From positions 1 through 64,000 of the forward strand of contig JAGYJU010000010.1 of assembly GCA_018401965.1 (NCBI GenBank): a DNA stretch of 64,000 bases, given 5' to 3'. The stretch comes from Roseicyclus sp. Its GTDB lineage: Bacteria > Pseudomonadota > Alphaproteobacteria > Rhodobacterales > Rhodobacteraceae. Below are positions 1 through 8,245 of this stretch, piece by piece. The notes under the pieces were generated by a model, which had not been told where the DNA came from, did not search any database, and worked only from the letters and a program-made list of their open reading frames with translations. Each line of letters starts with the position of its first letter. The first letter of the stretch is position 1. The position numbers were made by a program, and so were the translations under genes.

Positions 1-1508
1 GAGATCATCGATGCGGGTAGTTTTATGGTCCTGTAGGCGCTCGAGGACCCGAGTGAGCCAAGCTTCCGGATTGACGCCATTCATGCGGGCGGTTTCGATC
101 AGGGTGTAGGCCACGGCTGCTGCTTTGCCGCCGCCCTGTGATCCGACGAACAGGTAGTTTTTGCGTCCGACCGCCACGGGACGGATCTTGTTTTCACAGA
201 TGTTGTTGTCGGGCTCGAGGTGGCCGTCAGTGAGGTAGGCGCGCGCTTTGGGCATGCGGCCCAGGGCATATCTGATGGCCTCCGCAAGCTTGATTTGCCG
301 GAGATCTTCGGAAGCTGCTCGGCCAGCCACGCCTCAAGCGCCTCAAAGATCGGTTTGGCCTTCTCCTCGCGCACGACCGCCCGTTCCTCAGCGGGTTTGC
401 CCCGAATGGTCTTCTCGACGGCATAAAGCTTGGCGATTTGCTTGATGGCCTCCCCGGCGATGGTGGACCCCTCGCGTTCATAGACCTCAACGAACTTGCG
501 CCGGACATGGGCCATACAGGCCTGCTCGCGTGCGCCATCCGGGCCGAACAGACCGTTGAAGCCTGCAAAGCCGTCCGCGTGGACGCAGCCCTCATATCCG
601 GTCAGATGGCTGACAGGGTGCTCGCCTTTGCGATCGGCGCTGAACTGGTACCAGGCGCAAGGCGGGGTCTCACCGGCCCATGGCCGCTCATCGCGGACAT
701 AGCACCAGAGCCGGGCGGTCTGGGTCTTGCCGGTTTTACCCTTGGTTTGCAGCTTGAGGGGCGTGTCGTCGGCAAAGAGCGCGGGCCCGGCCCGGACCAG
801 TGCGCCGATGTGATCGGCGAGCGGGGTCAGCAAGCTGGTGGAGCGCCCCACCCAATCCGTCAGTGTGGAGCGATGCAGGTCGACCTTCTCGCGGGCGTAG
901 ATCTCGGATTGGCGATAAAGCGGAAGGTGATCGCAATATTTGCTGACCAGGACATGGGCCAGAAGGCCCGGGCCGCCGCGCCCACGGGTGATGGGCCGCG
1001 AGGGCAGGTCTGCCTGCACGAAGGCTTCGCAGCCGTTGCACGCCATGCGCGGGCGCACGATTTGGCGCACCACGAAGTGGCCAGGGACGTAATCCAGCTC
1101 TTCGGTCACATCTTCGCCAAGCTGACGCAGCTTGCCGCCGCAATCGCCGCAGGTCTCGCCGGACGACAGGACAGTCTGCTCGCGCTTGAGGTGCTTGGGC
1201 AGCGGCGCACGGTTGTGGGTCCGCTTGCGCTGTGTCTGTTCCTCTTCAGATGCAGCCCCTTCGTCGACGGCATCGTCCTCGGCCTGCTCTTGGGCAGCGG
1301 CTTCGATCTCGGTGTCCTCTTGCAGGTCCAGCGCCAGCTGTTCGGAGGTCTCGGATTTGGAGCCAAAGCGGGCCTTGCGATGTCCGTCCAACTCGGCCTT
1401 CAGCTTCTCGTTTTGGTAGGTCAGAGACTGGATGTGCTGGACCATCAACTCGCTGACGGCCCGCAACTCAGCAGGGTCATCGGGCAGGGTTTTGAAGGTC
1501 TCCGACAT
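1..1508 (-). pseudogene. tnpC: IS66 TnpC transposase, frameshifted and cut by window edge
   Basis: This is the large DDE transposase of the IS66 element. The start chosen is the ATG giving MSETFKTLPDDP; a longer reading exists but adds residues atypical of the family. In order it shows an N-terminal helical region, an acidic low-complexity stretch, a zinc-binding CGDCGGKL region and the catalytic core with LFADDTPLK and HADGFAGF. Near 282-286 one G appears to be missing (LRRPSD replaces the expected LAEAIRYAL). The correct C-terminus continues in another frame to position 1 (AVAYTLIETARMNGVNPEAW), still without a stop. The gene is therefore inactive as written, or carries a sequence error. 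Confidence 0.85.
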
Positions 1509-1585
1509 GCCCGAGAGTATACCGGCACGCCCGATCATCTGGAACCAAAAACAGCATGAAAGCCCATGTTTTATTGGGCAAACAG

Positions 1586-1933
1586 CTACCCCGCCGTGAG
1601 CGGCGTCCATGTCTTCACGGGCGCGCGCCAGTCGATCCCTTCCAGCAGCATCGCCAGTTGAGACGGGCTCAGGTTCACCTTGCCATCCTTGGCGGCCGGC
1701 CAGACAAATCGGCCCCGCTCAAGGCGCTTGGTGAACAGGCAGGCGCCTTGCGCATCCCACCAGATGATCTTCAAGAGATCGCCGCGCCGACCGCGGAAGA
1801 CGAACAGATGCCCGGAGTAAGGATCCAGTTCCAGGACCTTCTCGGTTTGCGCCGCCAGCGTGTTGAAGCCCCGCCGCATATCCGTCACGCCCGCCGCAAG
1901 CCAGATCCGCGCATTGCTCGGCACCGGGATCAT
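1586..1933 (-). CDS. tnpB: IS66 family accessory protein TnpB
   Basis: This 115-residue protein has the classic IS66 Orf2 signatures: an N-terminal [15 protein letters not shown], the [11 protein letters not shown] motif, and a central [15 protein letters not shown] followed by WWDAQG. It is needed together with TnpA and TnpC for transposition, but its biochemical role is not well established. Its start overlaps the tnpA stop by four bases, indicating translational coupling. Length is normal and no defect is seen. Confidence 0.92.
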   Translation of the reverse strand: MIPVPSNARIWLAAGVTDMRRGFNTLAAQTEKVLELDPYSGHLFVFRGRRGDLLKIIWWDAQGACLFTKRLERGRFVWPAAKDGKVNLSPSQLAMLLEGIDWRAPVKTWTPLTAG

Positions 1934-2352
1934 GAGGAAAGCCCTTCAACCATCGCCACGACTGCCGCCAACGCCGTGGTCCCCTCGACCAGGATGCGCC
2001 GTCCGTCCGACAGGGCGATATCAATGCGCTGTGCCGTCAGCGGCGCCGCGAGCGCAGGTTGGTGTGATGGCGGGGGCGTGCCAGTGTCGATCGCCGCGCT
2101 TTCGAGTTCGACGGGAAGGAAGATCACGTCATCCACGATCGCGCTCACGTCCGGTTCGCCCGACGGCGCAAACCGAGGATCACGAAGCCAAGTGTGGATC
2201 AGGTTCGCATTCATCGCGTAGCGCCGCGCAACCTGCGCCACCGATACGCCCGGCGCGCGCGTCTGCAAGCAGATCGAGCGCTTCTCATCGTCAGACCAGA
2301 ACCGTCGCTTGCCGCCCTTCTTCGTGCCCATCAGCCGCCCCATAATGCCCAT
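1930..2352 (-). CDS. tnpA: IS66 family accessory protein TnpA (HTH)
   Basis: This 140-residue protein carries an N-terminal helix-turn-helix of the transposase-8/IS3-like type ([14 protein letters not shown], then [20 protein letters not shown], about residues 17-55). It probably binds the element ends. Several in-frame ATGs exist at the front (2352, 2343, 2331). The last gives the family-typical MGTKK start, and the first lies inside a palindrome that may form the promoter or operator. It is coupled to tnpB by a 4-bp overlap. Confidence 0.85.
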   Translation of the reverse strand: MGIMGRLMGTKKGGKRRFWSDDEKRSICLQTRAPGVSVAQVARRYAMNANLIHTWLRDPRFAPSGEPDVSAIVDDVIFLPVELESAAIDTGTPPPSHQPALAAPLTAQRIDIALSDGRRILVEGTTALAAVVAMVEGLSS

Positions 2353-2370
2353 TAGCGATAATGGGCATTA
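2343..2370. repeat. 10-bp perfect inverted repeat at IS66 tnpA start
   Basis: The arms TAATGCCCAT (2343-2352) and ATGGGCATTA (2361-2370) are perfect complements separated by eight bases. The repeat covers the first possible ATG of tnpA and lies at the inner side of the IS end. It could be a transposase or TnpA binding site, or an mRNA hairpin limiting translation. This is seen in the sequence; the role is inferred. Confidence 0.6.
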
Positions 2371-2399
2371 GCAGCTCACGCTAAACCGCGGCAGAGCAG

Positions 2400-2618
2400 T
2401 CAGACCGGACGGATACGCTCCGGCAGGAAGCCGTGACGAACCAGACGCTGGCGTCCTTCCCCGTCCAGCAAACTCGCGTGCTCGGCGATGAACGCGGACA
2501 CCTCAGCTTGAACCGCCGCACGCAGCAGCTCCTTGGCACCCGCCTGGATCACCGCCGTTAGCGGGTCAGGCGAAAAATCGGATGGCAGTTCGAACGGGAC
2601 AACGGTAGGTTTGGCCAT
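2400..2618 (-). pseudogene. IS256-family (mutator-type) transposase, N-terminal fragment
   Basis: Only 72 residues remain, with the N-terminal signature of alphaproteobacterial IS256 transposases: an FELPSDFSPDPLT opening, then GAKELLRAAVQAEVSAF and ending at RHGFLPER. Full-length members are near 400 residues with a DDE core; none of that is present. The reading frame closes a few codons after the family match ends, next to the IS66 boundary, so IS66 insertion or an associated deletion probably removed the rest. Confidence 0.8.
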
Positions 2619-2694
2619 GGTGGCATATCCTTTCTCTTTGAGAATGACGGCGTCTTGAGCACCGCCATGATATGCCGCCTACCTCAGCCCATCA
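2619..2694. other. Upstream flank of the IS256 fragment
   Basis: This short stretch lies between the IS256 transposase fragment start and the inferred end of the IS1111-type element. It presumably contains the remaining IS256 promoter and terminal repeat. I see no gene in it and could not define the IS256 inverted repeat. Confidence 0.4.
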
Positions 2695-2701
2695 CCATGT
2701 A

Positions 2702-2712
2702 TGGATGCCGCC
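2702..2712 (+). repeat. Subterminal inverted repeat of IS1111-type element (3' side)
   Basis: TGGATGCCGCC matches the complement of 4058-4068 exactly. Together the two copies bracket the transposase gene and the candidate guide-RNA region. Confidence 0.75.
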
Positions 2713-2962
2713 TGTGCAAGTGGTTTTTTGAACGTATGAGCGCGTGATCGGGTGCGGTCATGTATCAGGCCTCTGTATGCGGCGCTTTTCATGGCCGCGG
2801 GCCGGTATGGTGATGCGCGAACCTGGTCCAAATCAACTTTCAAAGCTATTTCGCTTGTTGGTGACGAATGGTTTTCCCGGTCCGGATCTTTCCGATCAAT
2901 CTCCCATAGTTCGTTGACCTCCTCACACGTCTCTCACCTTGGCAGCTAATTCGCGTTTCGCA
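2713..2962 (-). ncRNA. Candidate bridge/seeker RNA region of the IS1111-type element
   Basis: About 250 bases downstream of the transposase stop contain no coding sequence that I can support. In IS110-family elements the longer noncoding end encodes a structured RNA that pairs with target and donor DNA; in the IS1111 group this end is downstream of the transposase. The position and size fit. I did not fold the RNA or identify the guide loops, so this is an inference from family knowledge. Confidence 0.35.
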
Positions 2963-3985
2963 TTAAGCCGCCTCGGGGTTCCGATATCCTTCATTGCGCG
3001 TCAACATTGCCCAGACCGCCCGCGCCATTCTGTTGGCAAGCGTAACCGCGGCCACAAGTTTGGGTTTGCGCCCAAGCAGGCGTTCCAGCCAGGCCCCCTT
3101 TTTTATCCCAAAACGTGTTGCCGCAGTTATCACCGACATGGCTCCTCGGATGAGTTGGCTCCGGATGTCCGCCTGTCCCATTTTTGAGACCCTGCCGAGA
3201 CGGCTCTTGCCACCGGTAGAATGTTGTTTGGGCACCAAGCCCAACCAAGCCGAAAAGTCCCGCCCTCGTTTGAAGCACGTCATGTCAGGCGCAAACGCCT
3301 CGATCGCCATCGCGGTTTGCACCCCGATACCAGGCATGGTCTGCAACCGCTTTGCGGTCTCAGAGACTTTTGCCGCTGCCTTCATCGCCTCGGTCGCATC
3401 AGATATCTTTGCTGTCAGCTGCTCGATATGATCAACGTATACGCGGGCAATATCTCTGACCTTTTCCGAAATGAGGGCCGTATCATCTTCGATCATAGCC
3501 ATCAGTTTCTTGATCCCTGTTTTACTTTTTGGGGCAATGTGCCCGTGCTCCGAGAGGTGCGACCGAAGAGCATTAACCGTCTGGGTGCGTTGTCCGATGA
3601 ACATTTGACGGGTGCGATAGGCCATAGCGCTGACCTGCTGCTCCTCCGACTTGACCTCGACAAATCTCATGTTCCTGCGTGAAACCGCTTCCGTGATTGC
3701 TTCCGCATCTGCCGTGTCGTTCTTCTGACGTTTGACATACGGTTTTACGTATTGCGGGGGAATAAGTCGCGTACCATGGCCCAACTTGCCGATCTCTCGT
3801 GCCCAGTCATGCGCCGTTGCGCAGGCCTCCATCGCAACCAAGCAGTTCGGTTGTTCGGACAGGAAGGGCAAAACCTGACCCCTCGACAGCTTTTTGCGGA
3901 AAACCACTGTCCCGTCGTCATGTGTCCCGTGCAGATGGAAAACGTTCTTTGCAAGATCAATGCCGATGATGGTTGCGTGTGTCAT
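2963..3985 (-). CDS. IS110/IS1111-type DEDD transposase (recombinase)
   Basis: This 340-residue protein opens with the RuvC-like fold of the family (IIGIDLAKNVFHLHG, first Asp; VAMEACATAHDW, Glu; KNDTADAEAI, the remaining acidic residues). The C-terminal transposase_20 domain has MPGIGVQTAMAIEAF, FSAWLGLVPKQHSTGG and GQADIRSQLIRGA, including the serine region used for strand exchange. The start MTHATI at 3985 is preferred over an ATG at 4039 because a GGAGG lies eight bases before it. All catalytic positions appear intact, so the protein could be active. Confidence 0.9.
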   Translation of the reverse strand: MTHATIIGIDLAKNVFHLHGTHDDGTVVFRKKLSRGQVLPFLSEQPNCLVAMEACATAHDWAREIGKLGHGTRLIPPQYVKPYVKRQKNDTADAEAITEAVSRRNMRFVEVKSEEQQVSAMAYRTRQMFIGQRTQTVNALRSHLSEHGHIAPKSKTGIKKLMAMIEDDTALISEKVRDIARVYVDHIEQLTAKISDATEAMKAAAKVSETAKRLQTMPGIGVQTAMAIEAFAPDMTCFKRGRDFSAWLGLVPKQHSTGGKSRLGRVSKMGQADIRSQLIRGAMSVITAATRFGIKKGAWLERLLGRKPKLVAAVTLANRMARAVWAMLTRNEGYRNPEAA

Positions 3986-4057
3986 GTGGATGCCTCCAGT
4001 TTCTATGCTTCCATGGCGTCTTTCGACGACACTTGGCACATTGTGATGCCTTCAGGT

Positions 4058-4068
4058 GGCGGCATCCA
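4058..4068 (-). repeat. Subterminal inverted repeat of IS1111-type element (5' side)
   Basis: GGCGGCATCCA is the exact complement of the repeat at 2702-2712. It lies upstream of the transposase, about 20 bases before the tyrosine-recombinase tail begins. Confidence 0.75.
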
Positions 4069-4090
4069 CACCATCAACTTTCGGGCATAA

Positions 4091-4213
4091 CTCGATCAAG
4101 GCATCAGCGTGCATGTGTTGGCAGCCATAGCTGGGCACAGGAACATTGCCACCACACAGCGCTACCTGACTGTGAATGATGTGATGATTGCACGTGCTGT
4201 AGAGCTGCTGTGA
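4091..4213 (+). pseudogene. Tyrosine recombinase (integrase) C-terminal fragment
   Basis: The reading frame encodes about 40 residues with the end of a tyrosine recombinase catalytic domain. ISVHVLAAIAGHRNIATTQRY contains the histidine/arginine pair of the A-G-H-x-x-I box and the nucleophilic tyrosine, followed by a short tail. An in-frame stop lies immediately upstream (4088-4090), right beside the IS1111-type element. The upstream part of the integrase has therefore been lost or displaced. The stop codon overlaps the start of the next small ORF (TGATG). Confidence 0.75.
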
Positions 4214-4386
4214 TGGCAGCGCGAGGCAGGTTGGCGTTACAGCGCCAGCTAACACGAGAACTACAGCACAGCGCGTGGCTTGAGGTACACATGCCGCACA
4301 GCGCACAGCTCAAGCACTGTAGGCGTCGTATACTCACGCTGCGTAGCCAGCTCGCGCTGATTCTGGGTGTCGCTGTAGGCATTTGA
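4213..4386 (+). CDS. Hypothetical 57-residue basic protein
   Basis: An ATG overlaps the stop of the integrase tail by one base, giving a 57-aa frame rich in Arg, Gln and Leu and ending in a short hydrophobic segment (LALILGVAVGI). No family is recognised. Overlap with the integrase tail, and a possible TTG start of the downstream glycosyltransferase overlapping its stop, suggest a compact phage- or island-like operon. It could be spurious; composition and tight coupling are the only support. Confidence 0.35.
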   Translation: MAARGRLALQRQLTRELQHSAWLEVHMPHSAQLKHCRRRILTLRSQLALILGVAVGI

Positions 4387-4457
4387 GCGTCCACGGCGTT
4401 GGACCTATGGTGGCGCTTAGGGTAACCATGGAACGATATCAGCTTCAGGACACAAAT

Positions 4458-5246
4458 ATGGCGGACGTTACGGTAGTGCTGACCAGCTGTGCACGCTTTG
4501 ATTTGTTGCGCACCACACTAGCCTCATTCCAACAGTACAATGACTTTCCCTTAGCCCGTTTCCTGCTCATAGAGGACAGCGGCGACAACGCCGTGTTTGA
4601 TGTCACAAACGAGTTCGCAGAGCTCGATATCGAGGTGGTGCTGAACAATCCCAGTCTTGGGCAGCATGCGTCCATAGATCGTGCTTATAGTATGGTGCAG
4701 ACAGAATATATCTTCCACTGCGAAGACGACTGGCAGTTCCTGAGGAGCGGCATTATCGCAGACTCAGTCACTCTTATGGACAATGATCCAACCATCGCCA
4801 TAGTGTGGGCTCGCGGCGATCTAGGTGCACCAAAGTGGATAAAGAAGACACCACGCACCGTTCAATCGGGCATTAGCATTCGTCCCATTGATCCAAGAGC
4901 TCACCACTTGTGGGGAAACTTCACGTTCAACCCCGGACTACGTCGCCTGTCACATTACAAGATGATGCCTGGTGGTTACGCAGTAAACGCAGAAGGTCGC
5001 ACCAGTATCTTCCTTAAAAGGAAGGGCTATCGGATGGTGATCCTCGCCGAGACGGGTGTAGGGCACATTGGTGCTGGTGACCGCAGCACCGGCAGCCCCA
5101 ACGCAAGCTTAGAGAAAAGCAGCGGACCGAAGCGGAACGCCAAGTTGATCAAAAAGGTCAAGCGCATCCCGAGGTCACTGACACTGCGAGCAAGCCATGC
5201 AGCATGGCTCCTGCGGCTCAAATTACAGAAACTGTTCAAGTCTTAG
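4458..5246 (+). CDS. Family 2-type glycosyltransferase, low G+C
   Basis: The protein (262 aa from this start) begins with a GT-A nucleotide-binding strand (VTVVLTSCARFDLL) and has LIEDSG, ASIDRAYSMV and the metal-binding HCEDDW motif near residue 90, all typical of inverting family 2 glycosyltransferases. A basic, helical C-terminus may contact membranes. Alternative starts at 4383 (TTG), 4407 and 4428 exist; 4458 was chosen because the domain starts there and AGGA lies seven bases upstream. Base composition is visibly lower in G+C than the chromosomal genes, and the gene sits between IS debris and a broken porin, so it was probably acquired. The sugar and acceptor are unknown. Confidence 0.7.
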   Translation: MADVTVVLTSCARFDLLRTTLASFQQYNDFPLARFLLIEDSGDNAVFDVTNEFAELDIEVVLNNPSLGQHASIDRAYSMVQTEYIFHCEDDWQFLRSGIIADSVTLMDNDPTIAIVWARGDLGAPKWIKKTPRTVQSGISIRPIDPRAHHLWGNFTFNPGLRRLSHYKMMPGGYAVNAEGRTSIFLKRKGYRMVILAETGVGHIGAGDRSTGSPNASLEKSSGPKRNAKLIKKVKRIPRSLTLRASHAAWLLRLKLQKLFKS

Positions 5247-5286
5247 CGAAGACACATGCTCTTCTGAGCGGAGCTTAAGTATCAGC

Positions 5287-5320
5287 ACCAAAAGAAAAGG
5301 GGTGCGCCGAAGCACACCCC
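5287..5320 (-). terminator. Rho-independent terminator of the truncated porin gene
   Basis: On the minus strand a nine-base-pair GGGGTGTGC/GCGCACCCC-type stem with a TTCG loop (5299-5320) is followed by TTTTCTTTTGG. It is nearly identical to the terminator of the intact porin at 9545-9575. Confidence 0.85.
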
Positions 5321-5346
5321 AATCCTGTAGCCAATCCTGAGTGGGA

Positions 5347-5807
5347 TTAGAAGGACATCGACAGACCGAAGTTCCAACGGTCAGCAGAGGTCGTAACACC
5401 ACCGGTGGTGACTTCCGAGGAAGCCATGCCAGCCAAGATCGACGCACCGCCGCCAAGATCGTAACCAACGGTCACAGCGTAACCCTGGGTATCACGGTTC
5501 AGCACGTTGCCGCGGTTGCTATATTCGCCGTAGTTGGCGCCAAAGGTGAAAGCGTCCAAGGTGTAAGCTGCACCAATGCCCCAGTGGGTCTCATCGGTGG
5601 GATTAGCATCGACGGTCTGCTGCGCTGCGCTCATAGCAACAGCAAGGTCACCAATGTTGGCGCCGAGGCTGAAAGCAGTGTTCGCGGTTTCAATACCAGC
5701 AGCAGTCTCGCTCGACTGGTAGCCGACGCCTGCGCGGTAGCCAACGCCGTTCATGTCGCCGGAGTAGGACGCACCGATGCCAATGGAGGGATCATCATTG
5801 CCCGACG
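5347..5807 (-). pseudogene. Porin, C-terminal remnant truncated by IS21-family element
   Basis: About 150 residues of a trimeric Rhodobacter-type porin remain: alternating glycine-rich beta strands (GIGASYSGDM, THWGIGAAYTLDAF, GYDLGGGASILAG) ending with the terminal phenylalanine (FGLSMSF) required for outer-membrane assembly. The frame is joined to IS21 terminal sequence at about 5808. The signal peptide and first half are absent, also on the far side of the IS block. The gene is therefore dead, although it keeps its own terminator. It is homologous to the intact porin at 9602-10528 but clearly diverged. Confidence 0.85.
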
Positions 5808-5858
5808 TGTCAACGGCGGAGTAAAAACCGGCCACGCGGCGGCGCAAAACCAGGCCAG
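5808..5858 (+). repeat. IS21 left terminal repeats
   Basis: The terminal TGTCAACGGCGGAGTAAAAA and a second related copy, GGCGGCGCAAAACCAGGCCA, form the multiple transposase-binding repeats typical of IS21 ends. Inverted relatives are found at 8246-8306. Confidence 0.65.
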
Positions 5859-5953
5859 TGGCGGGGTGCCAAGCGCCATGGCGCGCGCGCTCTTCAGATA
5901 GCTGGAGCGTGCCATGGCGCATTGGCCCGCAGGGCCAATTCCGCAATGGGTGA

Positions 5954-6718
5954 TCAGGTGCTTGCTTCGGTCTTTCGGGCGCGGCTTTGACCGAGCCGAT
6001 AGCTGTCACCGTTCATCTCGAGGATGTTGACGTGGTGGGTCAGCCGATCGAGCAGAGCGCCGGTCAGGCGTTCGGTGCCGAAGGTTTCGGTCCACTCGTC
6101 GAAGGGCAGGTTGCTGGTGATCATTGTGGAGCCGCGTTCATATCGCTGCGAGATCAGTTCGAACAAGAGCTCGGCACCGGTCTTCGACAAAGGCACGAAG
6201 CCCAACTCGTCGATGATGAGCAGCTTGACGCCAGCCAACTGCTTTTGCAGGCGGAGCAGGCGGCGTTCGTCGCGGGCCTCCATCAGCTCGTTGACCAGCG
6301 CGGCGGCGGTGACGAAGCTGACCGACATGCCCTTCTGGCAGGCGGCGAGCCCGAGCCCCAGAGAGATGTGCGTTTTGCCCGTGCCGCTGGGGCCGAGCGC
6401 GATGACGTTCTCGCGGCGGTCGATCCATTCACAGCGCGCCAGTTCCAGCACCTGCATCTTGTTCAGCTTCGGGATCGCCTTGAAGTCGAAGCTGTCCAGG
6501 CTCTTGGTGGCCGGGAACTTCGCGGCCTTGATACGACGCTCGATCATCCTGCGCTCGCGGTCGATCAGCTCCAGCTCGACCAGACGCGCCAGGAACTGGA
6601 CATGATCCAGCCCCTCGGCGGCGCATTGGCGGGCGAGCTTGTCGTATTCCCGCAGGAAGGTGGGCAGCTTCAGCGTCTTGAGATGATCCGCGAGCAGGAT
6701 CTTCGGGGCCACGGTCAT
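5954..6718 (-). CDS. istB: IS21 helper ATPase IstB
   Basis: This 254-aa AAA+ ATPase assists the IstA transposase in target capture. It has the Walker A motif GPSGTGKTHIS (about residues 104-114), Walker B LLIIDELGF and the sensor region ITSNLPFDEW. The start MTVAPKI was chosen because it overlaps the istA stop by four bases, the usual IS21 arrangement. A longer upstream reading lies inside istA and is not credible. The length is normal for the family. Confidence 0.93.
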   Translation of the reverse strand: MTVAPKILLADHLKTLKLPTFLREYDKLARQCAAEGLDHVQFLARLVELELIDRERRMIERRIKAAKFPATKSLDSFDFKAIPKLNKMQVLELARCEWIDRRENVIALGPSGTGKTHISLGLGLAACQKGMSVSFVTAAALVNELMEARDERRLLRLQKQLAGVKLLIIDELGFVPLSKTGAELLFELISQRYERGSTMITSNLPFDEWTETFGTERLTGALLDRLTHHVNILEMNGDSYRLGQSRARKTEAST

Positions 6719-8202
6719 TCCGCAACCTCTGCCATCAGAGCCATGTAGCTGGCGGTCGAGGTCGTCTCTACGTTCGCGCGCGGCAGGTAGGGATAGATGT
6801 CGAGGTCCAGCTTCGGCGGCCGCTTCTCGACGTGGCAGAGGACGAGGTGCTTGACGGCATCGAAGCCGACCGCGCCCAGTTGCAGCGCTTTCTTTACCGC
6901 CGCGTGCAGGTCGTCGATGCCGAAAGTCTCCAGAAGGCGCAGAACCTGGACATACTCGCGGCGTCCGGCCTTGATCATCCGCGCTTCCATCAGGCGGCGC
7001 AGGGTCGCGAACTCCGGCGGCAGGTCCCATTCAGCCAGGGGCGCCGCCTGATCCAGGGCATTGATCTTGCGCTCGATGAGCGGAAGGTAATGCACCGGAT
7101 CGAAGACCATGTCCTCTCGGTCGTAGCAGCGCGGATGACGGGCGATAATCTCGCCACCGCAGCCTATCACGACCGCATCGACATAGCCCCGGATCCAGAC
7201 GTCGCGATGACCATAGGCCACTGGCACCGAGTAATCGTTGGTCTTGTAGCGCACCAAGGCCTGGGAGCTGACCCGTCCGGTTGTCTGATCGCAGGCATCG
7301 AACGGCGCGGCCGGCAGGTCGGCCATCGCGGCCAGATCCCGCGTGAGCCGTTCGCCGATCGTCTCGGACTGGCCCCGCAGGACATCCGCCTGACGCCTGT
7401 GGCACTGCTCCTCCAGGTAGGCGTTGAACGCGTCCCAGGTCGCAAACCGCGGGATCGGCACCATGAAGTTGCGGCGGGAGTAACCGACCAACCCCTCCGC
7501 GTTGCCCTTGTCATTGCCCTTGCCGGGCCGCCCGTAGCGATCACGGAACAGGTAATGCGACAGGAACCCGCTGAAGAGCGTGGCCCGCTGACGCGTTCCA
7601 TCAGGAAGAATCTTCGCAACCAGACAGCGGTCGTTGTCGTAGAGGACCGACACCGGCGCCTTGCCGAAGAACGCGAAAGCGTGGACGTGGCCATCAACCC
7701 AGGCTTCCGCTGTCGCCGCAGGATAAGCACGGACAAAGCAGGCATCGCTGTGCGGCAGGTCCATGACGAAGAAATGCGCCTTCTGCTCGACGCCGCCGAT
7801 GACGACCACCGCCTCGCCGAAGTCGGCCTGGGCATGACCGGGCGGATGCGCCAGCGGCACGAACATCTCGCGCCCGCGTCGTTCGCGCTGCCGCATGTAA
7901 TCCTTCACGATCGTGTAGCCGCCGGTGAAGCCGTGCTCATCACGCAGCCGCTCGAACACCCGCTTCGCGGTGTGCCGCTGCTTGCGATGGACCTCGCGAT
8001 CACCCTCCAGCCAGCCGTCGATGATCCCGGTGAAGGCATCCAGCTTCGGCCGCTTGACCGGTGCCGTCCGCCGATATCCGGGCGGGACCGAGAACGCCAT
8101 CATCTTCGCAACGCTGTCGCGCGAGATGTTGAAATGCCGCGCCGCTTCTCGCTGGCTCATCCCCTCAGCACAGGCCAGCCGAACCTTCCGATACAAATCC
8201 AC
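6715..8202 (-). CDS. istA: IS21 transposase IstA
   Basis: This 495-aa DDE transposase has an N-terminal helix-turn-helix (GMSQREAARHFNISRDSVAK, about residues 14-33). Its rve catalytic core shows HAQADFGEA (first Asp), LYDNDR (second Asp) and KGNAEGLVGYSRR (Glu). A C-terminal Mu-type beta-barrel region follows (QALVRYKTNDYSVPV). The gene appears complete and is coupled to istB. Transposition is nevertheless doubtful because the right terminal repeat of the element looks truncated. Confidence 0.93.
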   Translation of the reverse strand: MDLYRKVRLACAEGMSQREAARHFNISRDSVAKMMAFSVPPGYRRTAPVKRPKLDAFTGIIDGWLEGDREVHRKQRHTAKRVFERLRDEHGFTGGYTIVKDYMRQRERRGREMFVPLAHPPGHAQADFGEAVVVIGGVEQKAHFFVMDLPHSDACFVRAYPAATAEAWVDGHVHAFAFFGKAPVSVLYDNDRCLVAKILPDGTRQRATLFSGFLSHYLFRDRYGRPGKGNDKGNAEGLVGYSRRNFMVPIPRFATWDAFNAYLEEQCHRRQADVLRGQSETIGERLTRDLAAMADLPAAPFDACDQTTGRVSSQALVRYKTNDYSVPVAYGHRDVWIRGYVDAVVIGCGGEIIARHPRCYDREDMVFDPVHYLPLIERKINALDQAAPLAEWDLPPEFATLRRLMEARMIKAGRREYVQVLRLLETFGIDDLHAAVKKALQLGAVGFDAVKHLVLCHVEKRPPKLDLDIYPYLPRANVETTSTASYMALMAEVAE

Positions 8203-8245
8203 GATGAAAATCCTCCCGCCCTCCCTGTCGCCAGAAAGGGCAAAA

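Larger units (their letters stand above)
1..2385 (-). mobile_element. IS66-family insertion sequence (partial, left end outside window)
   Basis: Three consecutive minus-strand genes in the order tnpA-tnpB-tnpC, with tnpA and tnpB overlapping by an ATGA, are the hallmark of IS66 elements. The element enters from the left window edge inside tnpC, so one terminal repeat and the 8-bp target duplication typical of the family cannot be seen. The right boundary is inferred to lie between about 2371 and 2400, just before an IS256-type transposase fragment stops matching its family. The element appears to have landed in that older IS. Confidence 0.8.
2695..4075 (-). mobile_element. IS110 family, IS1111-group insertion sequence
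   Basis: A DEDD-type transposase gene is bracketed by a perfect 11-bp subterminal inverted repeat, TGGATGCCGCC at 2702-2712 and its complement at 4058-4068. Subterminal repeats distinguish the IS1111 group from classical IS110. The exact ends are not proven; the coordinates given allow several bases outside each repeat. The noncoding segment downstream of the transposase is long (about 250 bp) and the upstream one is short (about 75 bp to the repeat). That is the IS1111 layout, in which the guide RNA lies on the 3' side. Confidence 0.75.

Noticed and set aside
438..1559. Plus-strand frame antisense to the IS66 transposase
   Set aside because: No recognisable domain; the minus strand encodes TnpC.
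2400..2618. A functional small gene of 72 residues
   Set aside because: The sequence is the N-terminus of IS256-type transposases, cut at the IS66 border, so it is a fragment rather than an independent gene.
4213..4386. Antitoxin/toxin or phage Cox-like protein for the 57-aa ORF
   Set aside because: Size and context are suggestive, but no sequence signature supports any such function.
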